A DNA stretch of 64,000 nt from Sanguinoderma infundibulare (Eukaryota; Basidiomycota; Agaricomycetes; Polyporales; Polyporaceae). The stretch lies in assembly GCA_032821775.1 (NCBI GenBank), contig JAVLRN010000008.1:372001-436000 (forward strand). Reading direction: 5' to 3'. Positions 1 to 13,194 of the stretch are shown here, piece after piece (positions within the stretch are counted from its first letter, which is position 1; each line of letters starts with the position of its first letter). The translations under genes and the position numbers were made by a program. The notes beneath the pieces were generated by a model. The model was not told the DNA's origin. It did not search any database and saw nothing but the letters and a program-made list of their open reading frames with translations.

Positions 1-1401
1 ATCACCCACTTCACGCGGCGCATCAACCGGTGCATTTCCATGTGTTGCGCGAACGGGGAGGTCGCGCCGTTTGTCGGGCATAATGCGTTCCTCCGGTGGT
101 CTGCGCTTCAGGATGCGGCATTCGTTGACGAGGCTGACGGCAAGAAGAAGATCTGGTCAGAGTCAAACGTGTCCGAGGACTTCGACATGGCGCTTCGTCT
201 CATGCTCCGCGGTTACATCATTCGCTGGGCTACGTACTCGAACCGCGGCTTCAAAGAGGGTGTCTCGCTGACATGCGACGACGAGTTGAATCGTTGGCAG
301 AAGTATTCGTATGGTGAGCGCATCGTCGTTCATACATTCGATTTTTCAGCTGACATTGCTAACCAAGGCTGCAACGAACTCATCTTCAACCCCATCATTC
401 AATGGTGGCGCAAGGGCCCCATCACCAGGCAATTACGTACATTCATGTGGTCGAACGCTCCTGTCCACTACAAGATTGGAATGATGTCGTGTAAGTAACG
501 TCATCGAGGATCCGACGTCCAGAGGTTGATCAATTCATATGCAGACATGTTCTCGTACTGTGGGTGCTGATTGTCGTTCTACCACGTAACAGTCCCTGAC
601 CCTGTCATCCAGACGCGCTTTCCGGGGCGTTCATTCTTTCCACGATGAACTACTTCCTTCTCGGCTGGAACCTTCCCGTTCGTAACCTCCGTCATTCGAA
701 CACGCTCATCCTGACATTCTCCTTGCAGATTGACGGCTACTATGAGCACAGTTTTGAGATCTGGCTGGCGTGCACGGTGGTCTTCCCCGGCGCGGGAAAT
801 CTTGGCTTCACGATGCTGGAATATCGTCTCGGCTCTCGGTCGCTATTGGACGCTGTCATCGAGAACGTGACCTGGGTCCCATTCTTGTCAGTCATTTCTC
901 CGCGTACCTGATTGAAACGCTTCCTTACCGAATGGTTCGCAGCTTCTTCTTCTTCGGAGGCCTGAGCATCCACTTGTCGCAGGCACTGCTCGCGCACCTC
1001 TTCTCGTACAACATCACCTGGGGCGCGACGAAGAAGGAAGTCGAGCGGTCCAATTTCTGGCAGGAGGTGCCGAAGATATTCAAGCGTTTCTGGATCGCGC
1101 TCCTGTTCTCCTTCATCATGATCTGTGTCATGATCATCCTTACCACGTCGGCCGTCCCGATCGGATGGCGCATCTTCGGGTGGGACTGGGCTGTCATCGT
1201 GCCCGTTGCGTACGTCCATCATGTCTGCTATTCGTTGACGGGCGTGTGCTCATGGCTGTTAACCGCTCTGCAGCATTGTCGTTGGCTGCCACATTCTTTA
1301 TCCAGTGAGGATGCTCCCCGTATCTTTGGATAGAATTTCCCTGACATCCATATCATGACCAGATCCTCCTCAATCCGTGGCTCATGATCTTCTCGTATTA
1401 A
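1..1401 (+). CDS. GT2-family membrane glycosyltransferase, 3' part (left copy)
   Basis: The 3' end of a family 2 glycosyltransferase gene of the fungal polysaccharide-synthase type; the 5' half lies outside the window. Exons read 1-313, 368-490, 545-559, 613-677, 729-886, 943-1209, 1274-1304 and 1363-1401. The first exon encodes the end of the catalytic domain, with the E-D-F-D-M motif (acceptor-site ED) and L-N-R-W-Q-K-Y-S-Y-G (the equivalent of Q/RxxRW). The rest encodes membrane helices such as the one around F-F-F-F-G-G-L-S. The protein ends N-P-W-L-M-I-F-S-Y. Exon lengths from 123 nt onward (123, 15, 65, 158, 267, 31, 39) are identical to those of the minus-strand copy at 3463-7116, which fixes the splicing. 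No stop or frameshift is seen. The exact sugar made cannot be told. Confidence 0.85.
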
Positions 1402-3462
1402 TCTTTCCATCTCGGTCGACATTTTCCAAGGACTTTTTCCATACTATGGGCTTTTCCGGTTCTAACAGGCTGTACTATACTTGCCGGGCTTTCTCACATA
1501 GAGGTCTACATTATAGGTTCTCGCGATATGTATGATATTCCACTCCAGACTCGGATCACCTCTTCCCTCGTCGCCACATAATCTCGAACAGCTCCCATCG
1601 GGCGATAACGCACTCACCGTCCACTCACATGTAAAGACATCTGCTTTGTACCGGATGGACTTCCAACACCACTGTCTTTATCCCGCTCCCCCATCTGCAG
1701 TTGTCTGCAACTACCCACCAGAGTTTGGGTTCTCGAATCTCCGAAGAATCTGGGAAGTGATGACTTGACCGGGGTTTAACTGTGGTCCTGAAACGTCATC
1801 GGCGGTCGATGGCCTGCTCACTGTGACAATGCCCGAGAACCGGATACGCCAGCCGCGACCTATGTACGTCCCGTTCCTTGGGCAATCACTCTCAGCTGTT
1901 CAGTCTTCGGTGACTAGGAAGTGAGTAACACATGTGCCTTACTCTCCGAGTCGAGCTGTGTGTGAACTGAACTTCATTTCGGCTTTCAAATTATGTTAAC
2001 GTTGCGGATTGTTCTATGGCCCGCCACCCGGGGGAATCCTCCTGCCGAAGGGCCTTCGAAGTGCCACGCCGTGTGCATTCATTGCTGCGAGAAGGAATGC
2101 CCATATTCGTCCATATGGAAGTGAACCGTGAGCATGCTTCTAACAATATATTACTTGCAGTATGTTCCTTGGGACCATCGACACTCTCGGCCGAAACATT
2201 ACGCGTGGAAAAAGGCACGCTTTCGTTCGATGACGGCATACTTCATTGTATGTTCTTCAAGGCGCGCGGTCTTCGCGTCCTCCACCGCTTGCCTATTTGC
2301 TTACAAGTCGCCCGCTGCAGGCCAATCTTCTGGAATAACGCCACGGCGCGCTCGTGTGAGAACCCGAAGGGTTCTCGGTACCGGCCTCACCGAACATGGA
2401 TTGCAGCTGCTGGCCGAGGACCCTCGGCTGTGTACCGTAGAGAGGCTTCCAGTCGCCTTCCCGCTTGCACGTGTTGTGGAGAGGCGACAAGCCGGTTTGC
2501 TAAATAGCAACACGTTGCAAACTGCCCGGCGGTATAGACTGCCGATGACGGTGTGTTAGTGGCATGGAACTTCCTTCTTCTTCAACCTGAGCAACTTCTG
2601 TTGGACGGCTACGGATATGATAGGACAGACTGAGACACCTGGCGGGGACGCCCAAGTAGAAGCCCCTTGCACAAGGCGGTTCGCCGAAGCAGGGCCTTAT
2701 CCACGTCTTCGGAGGTCTATCAGCTTCGGCGGTGCGTGCTTTGTCGGCGGTACAGGGCCCGGACCAGCGCCATCGCGCACGCACACAGACACACATTCGC
2801 CGCTTTGGCAATTCCTCCTCGATGCCGAGAGGTACCGCGCGCGCGGCGGATTTAGGTTACTAGCAGCGCAAGCCTTCCCCGTCCTCGGTGTAAACGAATG
2901 CGGCCCTGCCTCGTCTCTAATCCCGAACCTGCGCGGCGTGGTGCTTCTTGTGGCGCCCGACAAGGTTCCTTTGCCTTCGGAGGCAGAAAACGTGCTCATC
3001 AAGGCCCTCTACGCCTTCCGTCGTTCCCACTGTTGACGTATTGTGTCCATCTGGCTATAGGCAGCAGGTTTCAGTAGGGTATCGAGCTGTCTATAGATGC
3101 AATGTGCGAACGCGCAAGGGGCGGCGTAAATACGCCATTCGTAGAAATACAAGGGACACAATCATTTGGCGTCCATCACTAGCCAATCCCTACTATGGGT
3201 ATCCAATGAGTGTTTGAATGTAATCAAAAGAACGTCATCTATATCTACAAACTGGGTATCGTACGAGGGTCGAGAAGCCCGACCGACCCGAAACGCGTAT
3301 ATACAAAGCGGACAGCCCAGGTTCTGAACCTGTAAGTCGCATCAAGGAACTATCGCTCGTGTCCATAGATAAGTGATAGTTGATAAACAGGGATGGCTGC
3401 AGCATCCGCAGGCGATGCGCGAGGGTCTTCGAAGACAACGTAATAGCCGACCGGAGACAGCT
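1402..3462. other. Intergenic region between convergent GT2 genes
   Basis: About 2.06 kb between the stop codons of the two tail-to-tail glycosyltransferase genes. Open frames here (for example 2016-2507 on plus and 2500-2811 on minus) overlap on both strands, have no recognisable motif and no clear splice structure. I see no RNA gene or transposon end. Confidence 0.5.
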
Positions 3463-6400
3463 TCAGTATGAGAAGACCATGAACCAGGGGTTGAGGATAA
3501 TCTGTCAAAGCGACACGTCAGTTACCGGCGGTGCGGCAACGGCCATGGCGGGGAAGCACAGGTACGTACCGGGTATGCGATATGGCACCCTGCAAAAATA
3601 CTGGGGCCGATATCGGACAAGTCGTCAGCGGGCACGGATCGACAACGCAGGCGAAAAACATAGTGAAAGACTCACGCGAGAGGCACGATGACAGCCCAGT
3701 CCCAGCCGAAGATGCGCCAGCCGATGGGGACGAGGTCGGTGGACAAGATGACCATCGCGGCACAGCAGGCGAGGCTGATGACGAGCGCGAGCCAGAACCG
3801 TTTGAGGATCTTGGGGACCTCCTGCCAGAAGTTCGAACGCTCGACCTCTTTCTTGGTCGCGCCCCAGGTGATGTTGTACGAGAACATGTGGGCGAGGAGG
3901 GCTTGCGAGAGGTGGATGCTGAGTCCGCCGAAGAAGAAGAAGCTGTCGATGACGTCAGTGCTTGCGAAGTATAGTGCTCAAGAGGCGGAATACTCAACAA
4001 GAAGGGTATCCACATGATGTTCTCGAAAAATGAGTCCAGGAGGTTTCGCTGACCCAAACGGTATTCGAGCAAAGTGAAGCCGATGTTGCCGGCGCCGGGG
4101 AAGACCACTGTGCACGCCAACCAGATTTCGAAACTGTGCTCGTAGAATCCATCGACCTGGAACAATACATGAGTAAACCATGAAAGAACAGGTGATTGAA
4201 GGGCCTACCGCAATGTCCCACCCGAGAAGGAAATAATTAGTCACCGAGAGCACCGACGACGCCGCAAGACCATCTGAAGAAATCGTCAGTCCACAAATAA
4301 CTCTAATCCTTAATCTATACCTACAGTATGAAAACATATCTACAGAACGTGGGTCAACTGAGCACAATGCTGCAGAGAAGGGGCGCACATACAAGACATC
4401 ATACTAATCTTGTAGTGCACAGGCGCACCGGACCAAATGAAGGTCCTCAGCTGCTTGGTGATTGGCCCCATGCGCCACCAGTCGATAAGGGGGTTGAAGA
4501 TGAGCTCGTTGCAGCCTGAGTCGTCCCGCTCAATCAACACCGCACGACAGGCATGAGAGGAAAAGGACGCATACCGTAAGAATACTTCTGCCACCTGTTC
4601 AGCTCGTCGTCACATGTCAGCGATACACCCTCCTTGAATCCACCCTCCGAGTACGTCGCCCATCGAATGATGTACCCAGACAGCTGCAGCCGCAGCGCCA
4701 TGTCGAAGTCTTCGGACACATTCGACTCCGACCAGATCTTCTTCTTGTCGTCCGCAACGTCGACGAACGCCGCGTCTTGGAGGGCCGACCACCGGAGGAA
4801 CGCGTTGTGCCCGACGAACGGCGCGACCTCCCCGTTCGCACAGCCCATCGAGATGCACCTGTTGATCCGCCGCGTGAAGTGCGCGATCCCGTTCTCAAAG
4901 TAGTGGTGCGCGACCTGCATCACGTCCGACTCGTGCTGGATGATCGCAACGTCCGGGCACTCCGCGAGCTCGCGCGCGGCGTCGCGCAGGCAGTCTTCCG
5001 GCACGATCGTGTCCGAGTCGACGATGAGGATGATCTCACCCACGCGCAGCGACCTGCCGTTCGCCGCCCACGGTCGCCACTTCCTGCCGCTCTCCTCGAA
5101 CGTCTCCTCGATCGCGAGCTTCAGCGCGCGGTCCTCGAGCGACTCCTCCACGGGGGTATCAAGTGCCGCGTCCAGCGCCTCGAGCTCCGCCAGATGCTTC
5201 TCGAGCTTGAGCGAGAGCGCGAGGCCGTAGTTCATATTCGATGCCTTCTTGAACCGACCCGCTCGCTTGTAACCGTCGGGCGCGCCGCTGTGCGGGGGAC
5301 GCGCGACCCAGCCGATGTTGTGGTCCGCGTAGAACGCGATGCGCGCCTGGCGCTCTTCCTCGGACAGGAGCTGCATACCGTCCTCGTTGATGAAGATGGA
5401 CGAGGTTCCGCCCTGGCGCGCGTACGTCTGCATGGCCTTCTTCAGAGAGTAGACCGACGGCGCGCTGAATAGGTAAATCGGGTGTTAGCGACGTGGTTAA
5501 ACTCATGTCACAGACCAGACCGAGACTCAACAGGGTCGGAGATTACAGACGGGACGGGCTAGATGGCTGATCAATGACAGCGGAATGGGTACGGACCCTA
5601 AGATCTCAGGCGGAGCGCCGCAAGTGAGGAGTAACTTAGGTTGTCCCCATCCATGGCGCCACATACTTGATCGCCGGCAACCCATAAATATAGAGGAAAG
5701 ATGTACTCACATGGTCTCAGTCAGACTCTCCTTGTATACCGGCATCTGGATCGTGATGTGTGGAAGGTTGGTGTCGACGAGCTTGTTCGGAGCGGGCTTG
5801 ACTGCTGAGTAGTACTTCGAATTCTCATGATATTGCGCGACGGGACCGAGGCTACGACGCAAGTGAATAATGTGCAAAAGCATCGCGCGCACACGGATAC
5901 ATACATGTATGAAATGTTGGTGATGATCTGCAGCGAGAAGAACTACGGGACCATATGAGAGGGGCCCAGATGAGAGAAGCACTGTGAGACGTACCAACGA
6001 GACGCAGAGCAGGAACGGCGCAGTCGCAAGGAGAGCGAAGCGAACCCAGTTCCCGTCGAGTAGCGACTCTTCGAGCAAGACAGACACGCCGCTGGCGATG
6101 AAGACTACAAGCGACTCAATGAGCTGGGCGCGAACATCCAGAAGAAGCTACGCACAGATGGATAATGCCACGCCGAGGCCATTATAGAATGGCGCGAACA
6201 GTCGGACTGGTCGAAGCGAGGGGCCGTCAGCGATTTTCTCAACGTCCCCCTTGTCGGCGACAAAGTAAGAAAGGCCCCAGAATCGGGACTTCTTCGGGGC
6301 TTTTGCACGTGCCGCCTCGGCTTGCTTCGCGCTGGGAACTTCCTTTGTCTCCGCCTGCTCGGATTTGATTTTCTCCGTGAGATTGACGTCGGAGGACGCA

Positions 6401-7116
6401 TGCGACGAAGGACTGTTCATCGACGGCGCGGACGAGTAGTCGGCACGTCGGTCCCAAACGAGCTTGATGAGTTTCTCCTCAAAGTCCCGGCACGTCGGGA
6501 TGATCGTATCGAGTTGATATGACCAGACGACAAGCACGCGCTCATCACGCTGCGCATTCGTTTAGCATGCTGATTCAGGTGATGGATAGAACGAAGGAAT
6601 AGTGGGATCGCTGGAGGGATCGACTCACAATGAAGGCACCGCACTGTTCTTTGTCCGCTCCGCCAAGCAAAAGGATCGAGTCCAGAATCTGTATCCGTGT
6701 GTTTTCGTCGACATAGATGGCGTCCGCGTCCGGCTTGCTGTGCGTTAGGTCGGCAGATCAGCGCGGTCCGCGGAGGGGACGAAGGACGGAGATAACATAC
6801 ACAGTCGCAAGGGCAGCGTGGATAGCGGCGCTACGGATCTTGACGGCGACGACGGGGTTCAAGACGCGGACGGCAGCCTCAAAGGGCTCAAGGTGGGCAT
6901 TCTCGTAAGGAAAGACGCGGAAGACGCCAGAGTCGACACGGAGGCAGACACCAGCATGGATGTTCTCTTCCGACGGCTTGAACCATGCATCTCCCTGTGT
7001 CTAAAGGTAAAGACAACGTAAGCCTCGGGCGGCGACTACGAGTAATGGAAGAGATAGAGCGGACGCACCTGCTTGAAGATGTGGTGGAGCAAAGCGTCGT
7101 AAGCATCGTAATCCAT
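3463..7116 (-). CDS. GT2-family membrane glycosyltransferase (complete right copy)
   Basis: Multi-exon gene for a processive-type family 2 glycosyltransferase, probably a cell-wall polysaccharide synthase in a secretory membrane. Exons on the minus strand: 7116-7069, 7000-6801, 6737-6629, 6549-6172, 6123-5995, 5942-5905, 5851-5711, 5464-4575, 4515-4393, 4339-4325, 4273-4209, 4156-3999, 3942-3676, 3600-3570, 3501-3463; the sum gives 876 residues. Order of parts: an N-terminal soluble domain (start M-D-Y-D-A-Y-D-A-L-L; I think this matches the fungal DUF7928 type), a charged linker, a pair of membrane helices, the GT2 domain with I-V-D-S-D-T (DxD) and E-D-F-D-M, R-W-Q-K-Y-S-Y-G, then C-terminal helices ending N-P-W-F-M-V-F-S-Y. 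The start at 7116 is chosen because the downstream frame is clean; an ATG at 7299 opens another short reading that does not splice in frame. Exon 4 to 5 needs a 48-nt intron (6171-6124) to remove an in-frame TAG. Confidence 0.88.
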
Positions 7117-10100
7117 GTCGAACGTGGACTGCGGCCGGCAGGGAGAGCGGTGTATGAGGGGAGGTGGGGAGACCTGGCCTGTTTGGAGCTTCCGGATAGA
7201 GGTCTAGTTATACGAGCGTTCATGATAGAAAGCATCGGCGTCCTCGACTCGGTGTAGGCCGCTGCCGAATCGATACACAGCCCAGGGACGAGACATCATG
7301 GTGTTGACAAACGAAGAGAAGAAGATGGCACGCATGGCCGCCTATCGTATCCGATCTGGCGCGCCAGGAGAGGACTGGATGGTTGACAGAAATCGTGGAC
7401 CGCGTCCAATAAGTTGCACCGGGCGCAAGTAGACCGCCTATGGATGAGGCAATACCGCCGCCCTGCATCGCGAGATCTGAAGCATCTCGCCGGCCCGGGA
7501 AAACTCTCTGCAAACAGGGTCTGAGCGCTGCGAATGGTTGGTGCGCGGGCTGGCCGACCTACCGCCGTACCATTCTTGATGGGAAAATGACACCTTGAGT
7601 GATTCTCAGGCGGTCCGCCGCGTCATAACTGTGAGATAAAGGCATGCCGTGAGCGCACGCCCAACAGCAACCAGCATCGAGCAAAGATGTCCTTGCAGTT
7701 CGGATCCTGTGCGGTGATACGCCTTCCAAAAGGGCGTACCTTTTGGTGTGACCGGTAGCGACTTCATGTTGGCGTCTCGTCCCGATGCTTCGATTATATG
7801 TTAGGAAAAGCTTATAATCCACGATCGCGTAAAACGCCCCTAGAGTAGGGAGCTCTCGAGCTTGACCTGGCCGGGGAATGTCATGGACCGATTCCGAAAT
7901 CAGTCAAGGTTCCGACTTCAGGCGTGCCCGCCGCAGAATCCTCCTGATGAACTGGGTGAGATGTTGTGCAAAAATAGTTCCTGAGTGTTCATTCTCGTAC
8001 CTCAACAGTCCACATGGTCGATGCATGGCGGAGAACACTGGTGGATTCTTAGTGCGAGCTGCAGGAGGTGGCCCGTCGCCAGTCGTCACTTCCGCCACGT
8101 GGCAGAGATTCGCACGGTTGCGCCTCGACGCTAAGTCCCCGGCAATGCGGCGAATGCACCTTATACAGTACCACCATCATCTCCGTTCATCGTTGGACTG
8201 GTCTAATGATGTAGTCCACCCTTCCCGGGCGCGGGGATGCCAGTGAAACTGCAGGATACACACATTAGATCGACAGTACGTTCACGGCCGAGAGCCCCGC
8301 GCCGATCTTGAACTCAGCAGAATCGCATCTGGTTTGCGCCTCCAAATCGTGTTTCTTATCAAGTCTTCCGGGTGAGTCTGGTCCTTGCGGAGACTCATTA
8401 ACGCCTTACGACATGATTGTCTTCAAAATCTCACTCATCTCTCCGTTCATTCAGGAACGAGGTCTTCCCTATTCGTACCGACCGGTAGTGGTGCCATTCA
8501 GTTGAGAAGCTCACTCCAGAACCATGGAAACACTTGACTTCCATCGGCGACGCGGCGGCTCACTTCGCAGCATCCGCACGTTCCCGGAATCTTGTCAATC
8601 CCATCTTTGGAATCACTTCGCGATCGTCCTTACGTCGTGTCCGCCTCACCTCCACCCCTGACGGTCTATCAAAGCACATGGGCTATCGTGCTCCCGGTGT
8701 ACCCGCATCGCTCGGCTTCTAACAACGACAACGGAAGACTCTGCCATGCGAGCATTCATCACGTCTTCCCGCGCATTGGACGCCGGCTGTATTTGCCCTG
8801 CGCGTCCGGACCCCAAACACGGCAGCCTGCTCACCGGTATCTTATAGTGACGTATGTCATCTCGAATGAGCAGGGAGCCGCCCACAAACATTTTTGCTGG
8901 CGGGTAAAGTAAGTGTCTTGCTACAGTCGACTCGCGCTAACGCCCTCCGAGGCCCATAGGCTTCATCCGCTCCATGCGCACGTACAGCAATCGCGATCAT
9001 CAGGAACCGCGCTCTCGCTCCATCGCATGCTGATTCTGGACAAAAGCCTCGATTCTTCCGGGGCGACTGCGTCACCCGCCGAACCCGCACCAGACAAACG
9101 GAATCCGTCTTCACCGCCGACTGTCGTCTCTCGTGTCTCATGCGAACGCCACCAGGGAGAGCCCGCTCCAAATCGAGTCGTCCTTCCACCGAACTGGAAC
9201 ATACCGTCGTCTCTGAACATGTCCGCCGCAAGCCGCCTCGTTTTTTCCCCGCTTCCGCCGGGCTAGACTGTCGTATGTCTAGCTCGCGGCTCGCAAACAG
9301 GGATGCAATCTTCCCTTGCAAGGGGGAGGCGTTGCTCCGTCGAAACTCAGACCCGCCCGCACCTTCTCCGCAAGCGGTGACTGGTCGGACGTGGGCCACT
9401 GAATCGAGCGGCGCCATCCGCAGGTGAGTGGTACGTTTGCTGTTCTCTGGCGCGATCTTCAGGACGGCAAGCCGCCTTCAGGCTGGCCACGCCACTGCAC
9501 GCCAACGGGGCGTCATCATATTTTTGGGGAGGATTTCTGCCCGGAAGAGCTATTTATTACATGTGGGAATAGCGCCCCGGTTATTCGTCTTCTCGTCGCG
9601 AGCTTTGTTTGAGGACATTCGCCGAGCGAACTCCAGAGCCCACACACGGCGCCCTGAACCATCCAAAGAATTCGCTGGTTCCCCAGAGTCGAAGTCTCGC
9701 GGGACCCGCTTTCACGAACGACGAAGGAAAGTGTATGGCGAGGCCTGCAAGTCTTTTGTGCCCAACGGAGGTACTTTCCCGGCGTGAGAAAATATAGGCA
9801 ATCTTCTTCATTTTCAAAGCCTTTTCTCCCTTGATGCGCCTGTACTTGTCTCGACTCTCGACTCGCACGTCGCCCGACGGTCGTGCGGGCGCACCACAGT
9901 CGCAGGGCTCGTCTCCTTGGATTAGCCTATAAGCTCCGAGGGGCGCCAACTTCCGGTGTCTGGTGGGGGACGCCTGGGGTACGCGACGATGGTAATGCAG
10001 TCAGATAACCTTAGGCAATGGGAGATGCGAGGTGGTGCGAGCAGGCAAATCGTTTGACGCGTGGACTGGTTGGACGCCGGACGCCGGTTCTCAAGGTCTC

Positions 10101-11219
10101 GAGCCACGCTCTGGGTTGCAACTCCGAGTGGCACAGGTCGCCGTAAGTTGGCGAGACAGGCCACGGCGACGTGTTCAGTACGGTGCGTGGTGGGGCTGAA
10201 GGCGGAAGCGATCAAGACACCCGAGTGGACTGCACTGTATTGTTCCTGCTGCGGCCCCCGGTGATTTCGCAGGATGTGCGGGGCGAGTGAGGCTTCTCGG
10301 GAGCGTCATGAGGCTCCCAACGCCTGGTTCGTGAAGAAAACTGAAACCTTGCGTTAGCGACGCTGTCTTGGAGAGTTTGGTTCCCGTACTTTCGAGCGCT
10401 GGGGAGGTGGCGCCGTTCGATGCAACACGCGATTATGGCGATAGATACTCACTCACACCTCGTGGATGCGGCGCATGCTTAAGGTTAGCTTCGACTAATG
10501 GAACCACTGGAAGATTGGTATACGCACGCATGGACTGTATGAACGTGTTCTTCCTGTCGAAGCTCTTCATAAATATTCTTTATAGTTCGAATACCAAACC
10601 AAACAGGTAACCGTTTCCTCGATGCACCCTGAAGGGAATGCTAGCAGGAGAGCGTTCCATGGGGGCGGGTCGGCGTCGGAGCGGGACGAACGGTCCGTCC
10701 ACTTCTCGAAGGGTGCGCAGGCGGACTGTACGTCCGCTGAAACCCTGTAGCGTTGGCAATTCGTATATAGTATTGTTAACGTTATGATTATGATACTTAC
10801 TGACGTCATGATGTTCAAGTTCATGCCTGTCTCAAGCGATCCCACGACATTTGAATTCATGATTTCCACGCCGCCCCATATAGAGTCTCTCCAAAGCCTT
10901 CTGTTATGACCGCTCCCCATTTGCATGCAATTGTTGCACGCCTCGTTGGAGTAACAAGGACGGAAGACGGTTCGATCCCGACAAGGGTACCACGGTCGCA
11001 CGAACATGAACCTCGGACGGAGGCAGCGTTCGCCGTGTGCACCGGGATGGGCTTGGACCAACCCCAATTCTGCTAGCGATCCTTTCCGGAAGTAACAGTT
11101 ATGAATATGATGTACCATAGCACATCGCGCACATGTCGGTTGTCCTAAACGTACTACTTGGTCCGATTTCGAGACTGCTTTGTTGGCCCCAGTCCGTCTC
11201 GCCTGCGATGACTTGTCAT
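7117..11219. other. Gene-poor stretch
   Basis: About 4.1 kb upstream of the glycosyltransferase gene. It should contain that gene's promoter near 7117-7400. The longest open frames (8857-9417 minus, 10567-11118 minus) show Arg/Ala/Ser-rich composition typical of chance frames in GC-rich DNA and no domain, signal peptide or matching splice sites that I recognise. A sequence near 10970 resembles a tRNA T-loop but has no tRNA fold around it. I see no repeat or transposon end. Confidence 0.45.
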
Positions 11220-12515
11220 TCAGGTTGTTCTTTCACGCCCTAATACTAGGTAAACATCGTACCTCGCGTCCCTCGAGAATCCCAGCTGACTGTACGCTGG
11301 CGGTGCCACAGAATCCTGGCCGTCGCTATTTATTCTGCCATCTTGAGGACCGTCGACATCGCGTTCCCGTCTTACACCGGGGTTGCTCGTCGTATTAACA
11401 TCGTGATTCGCCCCGGATCCTCGAGAATGTTTCGAGGATAGTACAGTCGCGCTCGAGGATGGCAAATGTCGCACGAAGGGCGATATTGCACCATAACACT
11501 CCCCTTGCGGTTCGGGCCCGGGTTGCGTGAGCGCGAGCGCTGTGTCTGAGCCATCGACGTAGGTAAACTCAACTGGCCGACGTTTGGTGGTCCAAGAGGT
11601 CGGACGAATGGGGTCTAAATAAGACGTGAGCAGCGAATTATGAGTTTCGGTTTGCCGCGGGTGAGGGATGCGGATGCGCATACACCGAGGCCGTTCGAGC
11701 TTTTCGTACTGGGATACCAATGCGTGGGGTTCAGCCATGGACATGTGCATGCTGGCCCTCGAAGCCGCTCCCCGCCTCTATGCAAAGAAGAACTTGAAAG
11801 CGACCGCGAGCCCAAAGCTGGCGACCAAGACGCCGATCACGATGCCTGCGATCGCGCCCGGACTGAGTAATTTTCCGGAGCTTGCGCTGGTGGGAGCGGA
11901 CGCGGCGAGGCCTGAGGGCAGTGTGGTCTGCGTCAAAGTATCCGTTGGTTGCACGGTCTGAGTCCCTGATGGCGGCTGTTAGAGATCCCTAATCGTCTCA
12001 GCGTTATCTACGGAGGACTCACTGCTGCTCTCTGCGCCAATTCGCCCAATGCCAACCTCATCGTCAGACCCCGAGTTCACGAGTCAAAGACAGGACGAAA
12101 CGTGGGCACCTGGTTGGGGAGTCAAACTGGAGGTCTGTGGAAGGCACGAATCGCTGCCGGCAAGTATGTTGAACGGATTTGACATGGGAAAGTCGTTTTC
12201 CACATTGGAGTTGTAGACCGCAAGGTACAGCTGAGACCCCGAGGAAACATTTGCAGTCCATTTCATGGAGGTGCCGGTGATATTCGGAAACGTCTGATGG
12301 GGGTAGTTGATCGGAAGGATGCGTATCTCGAGTGTGTACGGGGGGACGCCGCCGGACCAGGTAAAGGTGGTCTCATTGCACTGCTTTACTGATTCAGGTG
12401 TGGCCAGCCGAGATGGCTCGATGGACTCTAACGACGGGTATCGTTCGACGGGTATCCGGACGGACAGACCAAGCGTTGTCGTAACTAGATGGCCTTTCGA
12501 TAGAAAGGGCGTCAT
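11220..12515 (-). CDS. Single-pass membrane protein with beta-sandwich-like ectodomain and PPxYS tail; possibly broken by a stop
   Basis: Paralogue of the gene at 13195-14404. The ectodomain exon contains C-N-E-T-T-F-T-W-S-G-G-V-P-P-Y, a pattern of fungal secreted or membrane proteins with an Ig/Kre9-like beta sandwich, followed by a Thr/Ser-rich linker. A transmembrane helix starts G-A-I-A-G-I-V-I-G-V-L-V-A-S-F near 11870-11810. The cytoplasmic tail ends near P-P-A-Y-S-Q, like the P-P-P-Y-S-Q of the sister protein. Between helix and tail, right after K-F-F-F-A, an in-frame TAG appears at about 11780 and no plausible intron removes it. The gene may therefore be truncated or a young pseudogene. 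An intron of about 145 nt (perhaps holding a tiny exon) lies between ectodomain and linker. The true start and signal peptide were not found; the 5' end given is only the limit of the first open exon. Confidence 0.5.
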
Positions 12516-13194
12516 GGTGCAACAACAAAGCGGCTTGCCAAAGTTTATCCTGTTAGAGGATGAACCGCGTGAGATGGATACTTGTCGCGCACCTTGTTTT
12601 GGTTTCCTACAACGCTATAACCCAGCTAGCCAAGTATCTTCGGAAATGCGTGGCGTCGAGCTGGAGGGTATGGGTGAAGGGAGCTGCGTGAAAGAATAAG
12701 GGCATCGCCCTACCGAAACTTATAAGTTGTCGACTCTGATTGCAAGCGGATAGTGGGCGGTGCATGGGGGTGCCACCCGTATTACATACGTTGTCCCGGG
12801 ACAGACCACCTATCAAACTGTCAACGTCACCGCATCATCTACCGTGGAAACCACCTGATAGGGTTTGTTGACCGTCAGGCTGCAGGTTTCTCGGCGTCGC
12901 TTTGAATACCATACTCCGTCGCGAGACCGTGCGGTATTCCATATCGCACATTGCCCATGGCAGCTAACGAGCATGCAGATCTCAAGCCTCATTGCAAGTA
13001 GATGTATGGTCATAGGTACCTCGAACCGTACGCTACGGATCCGAGTTACCAATCCTTTGTTGCACCCATCTCCGAGTACGGCACAACACAAGAGAGTCGT
13101 ACGTGCCGCGTTCCTGTTGTCTGAAAGACCTGTAAATATTAATAATGGCCTGTCATTCTCTACCATATGAATATCGCACCTTGAAACGCACACA

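Noticed and set aside
8857..9417. 186-codon minus-strand frame in the gene-poor region
   Set aside because: Arg/Ser/Ala-rich with no domain, no supporting splice sites and overlapping frames on the other strand; most likely chance.
10930..11010. tRNA-like T-loop GGTTCGATCCCGAC
   Set aside because: The T stem has a mismatch and no acceptor, D or anticodon arms can be folded around it.
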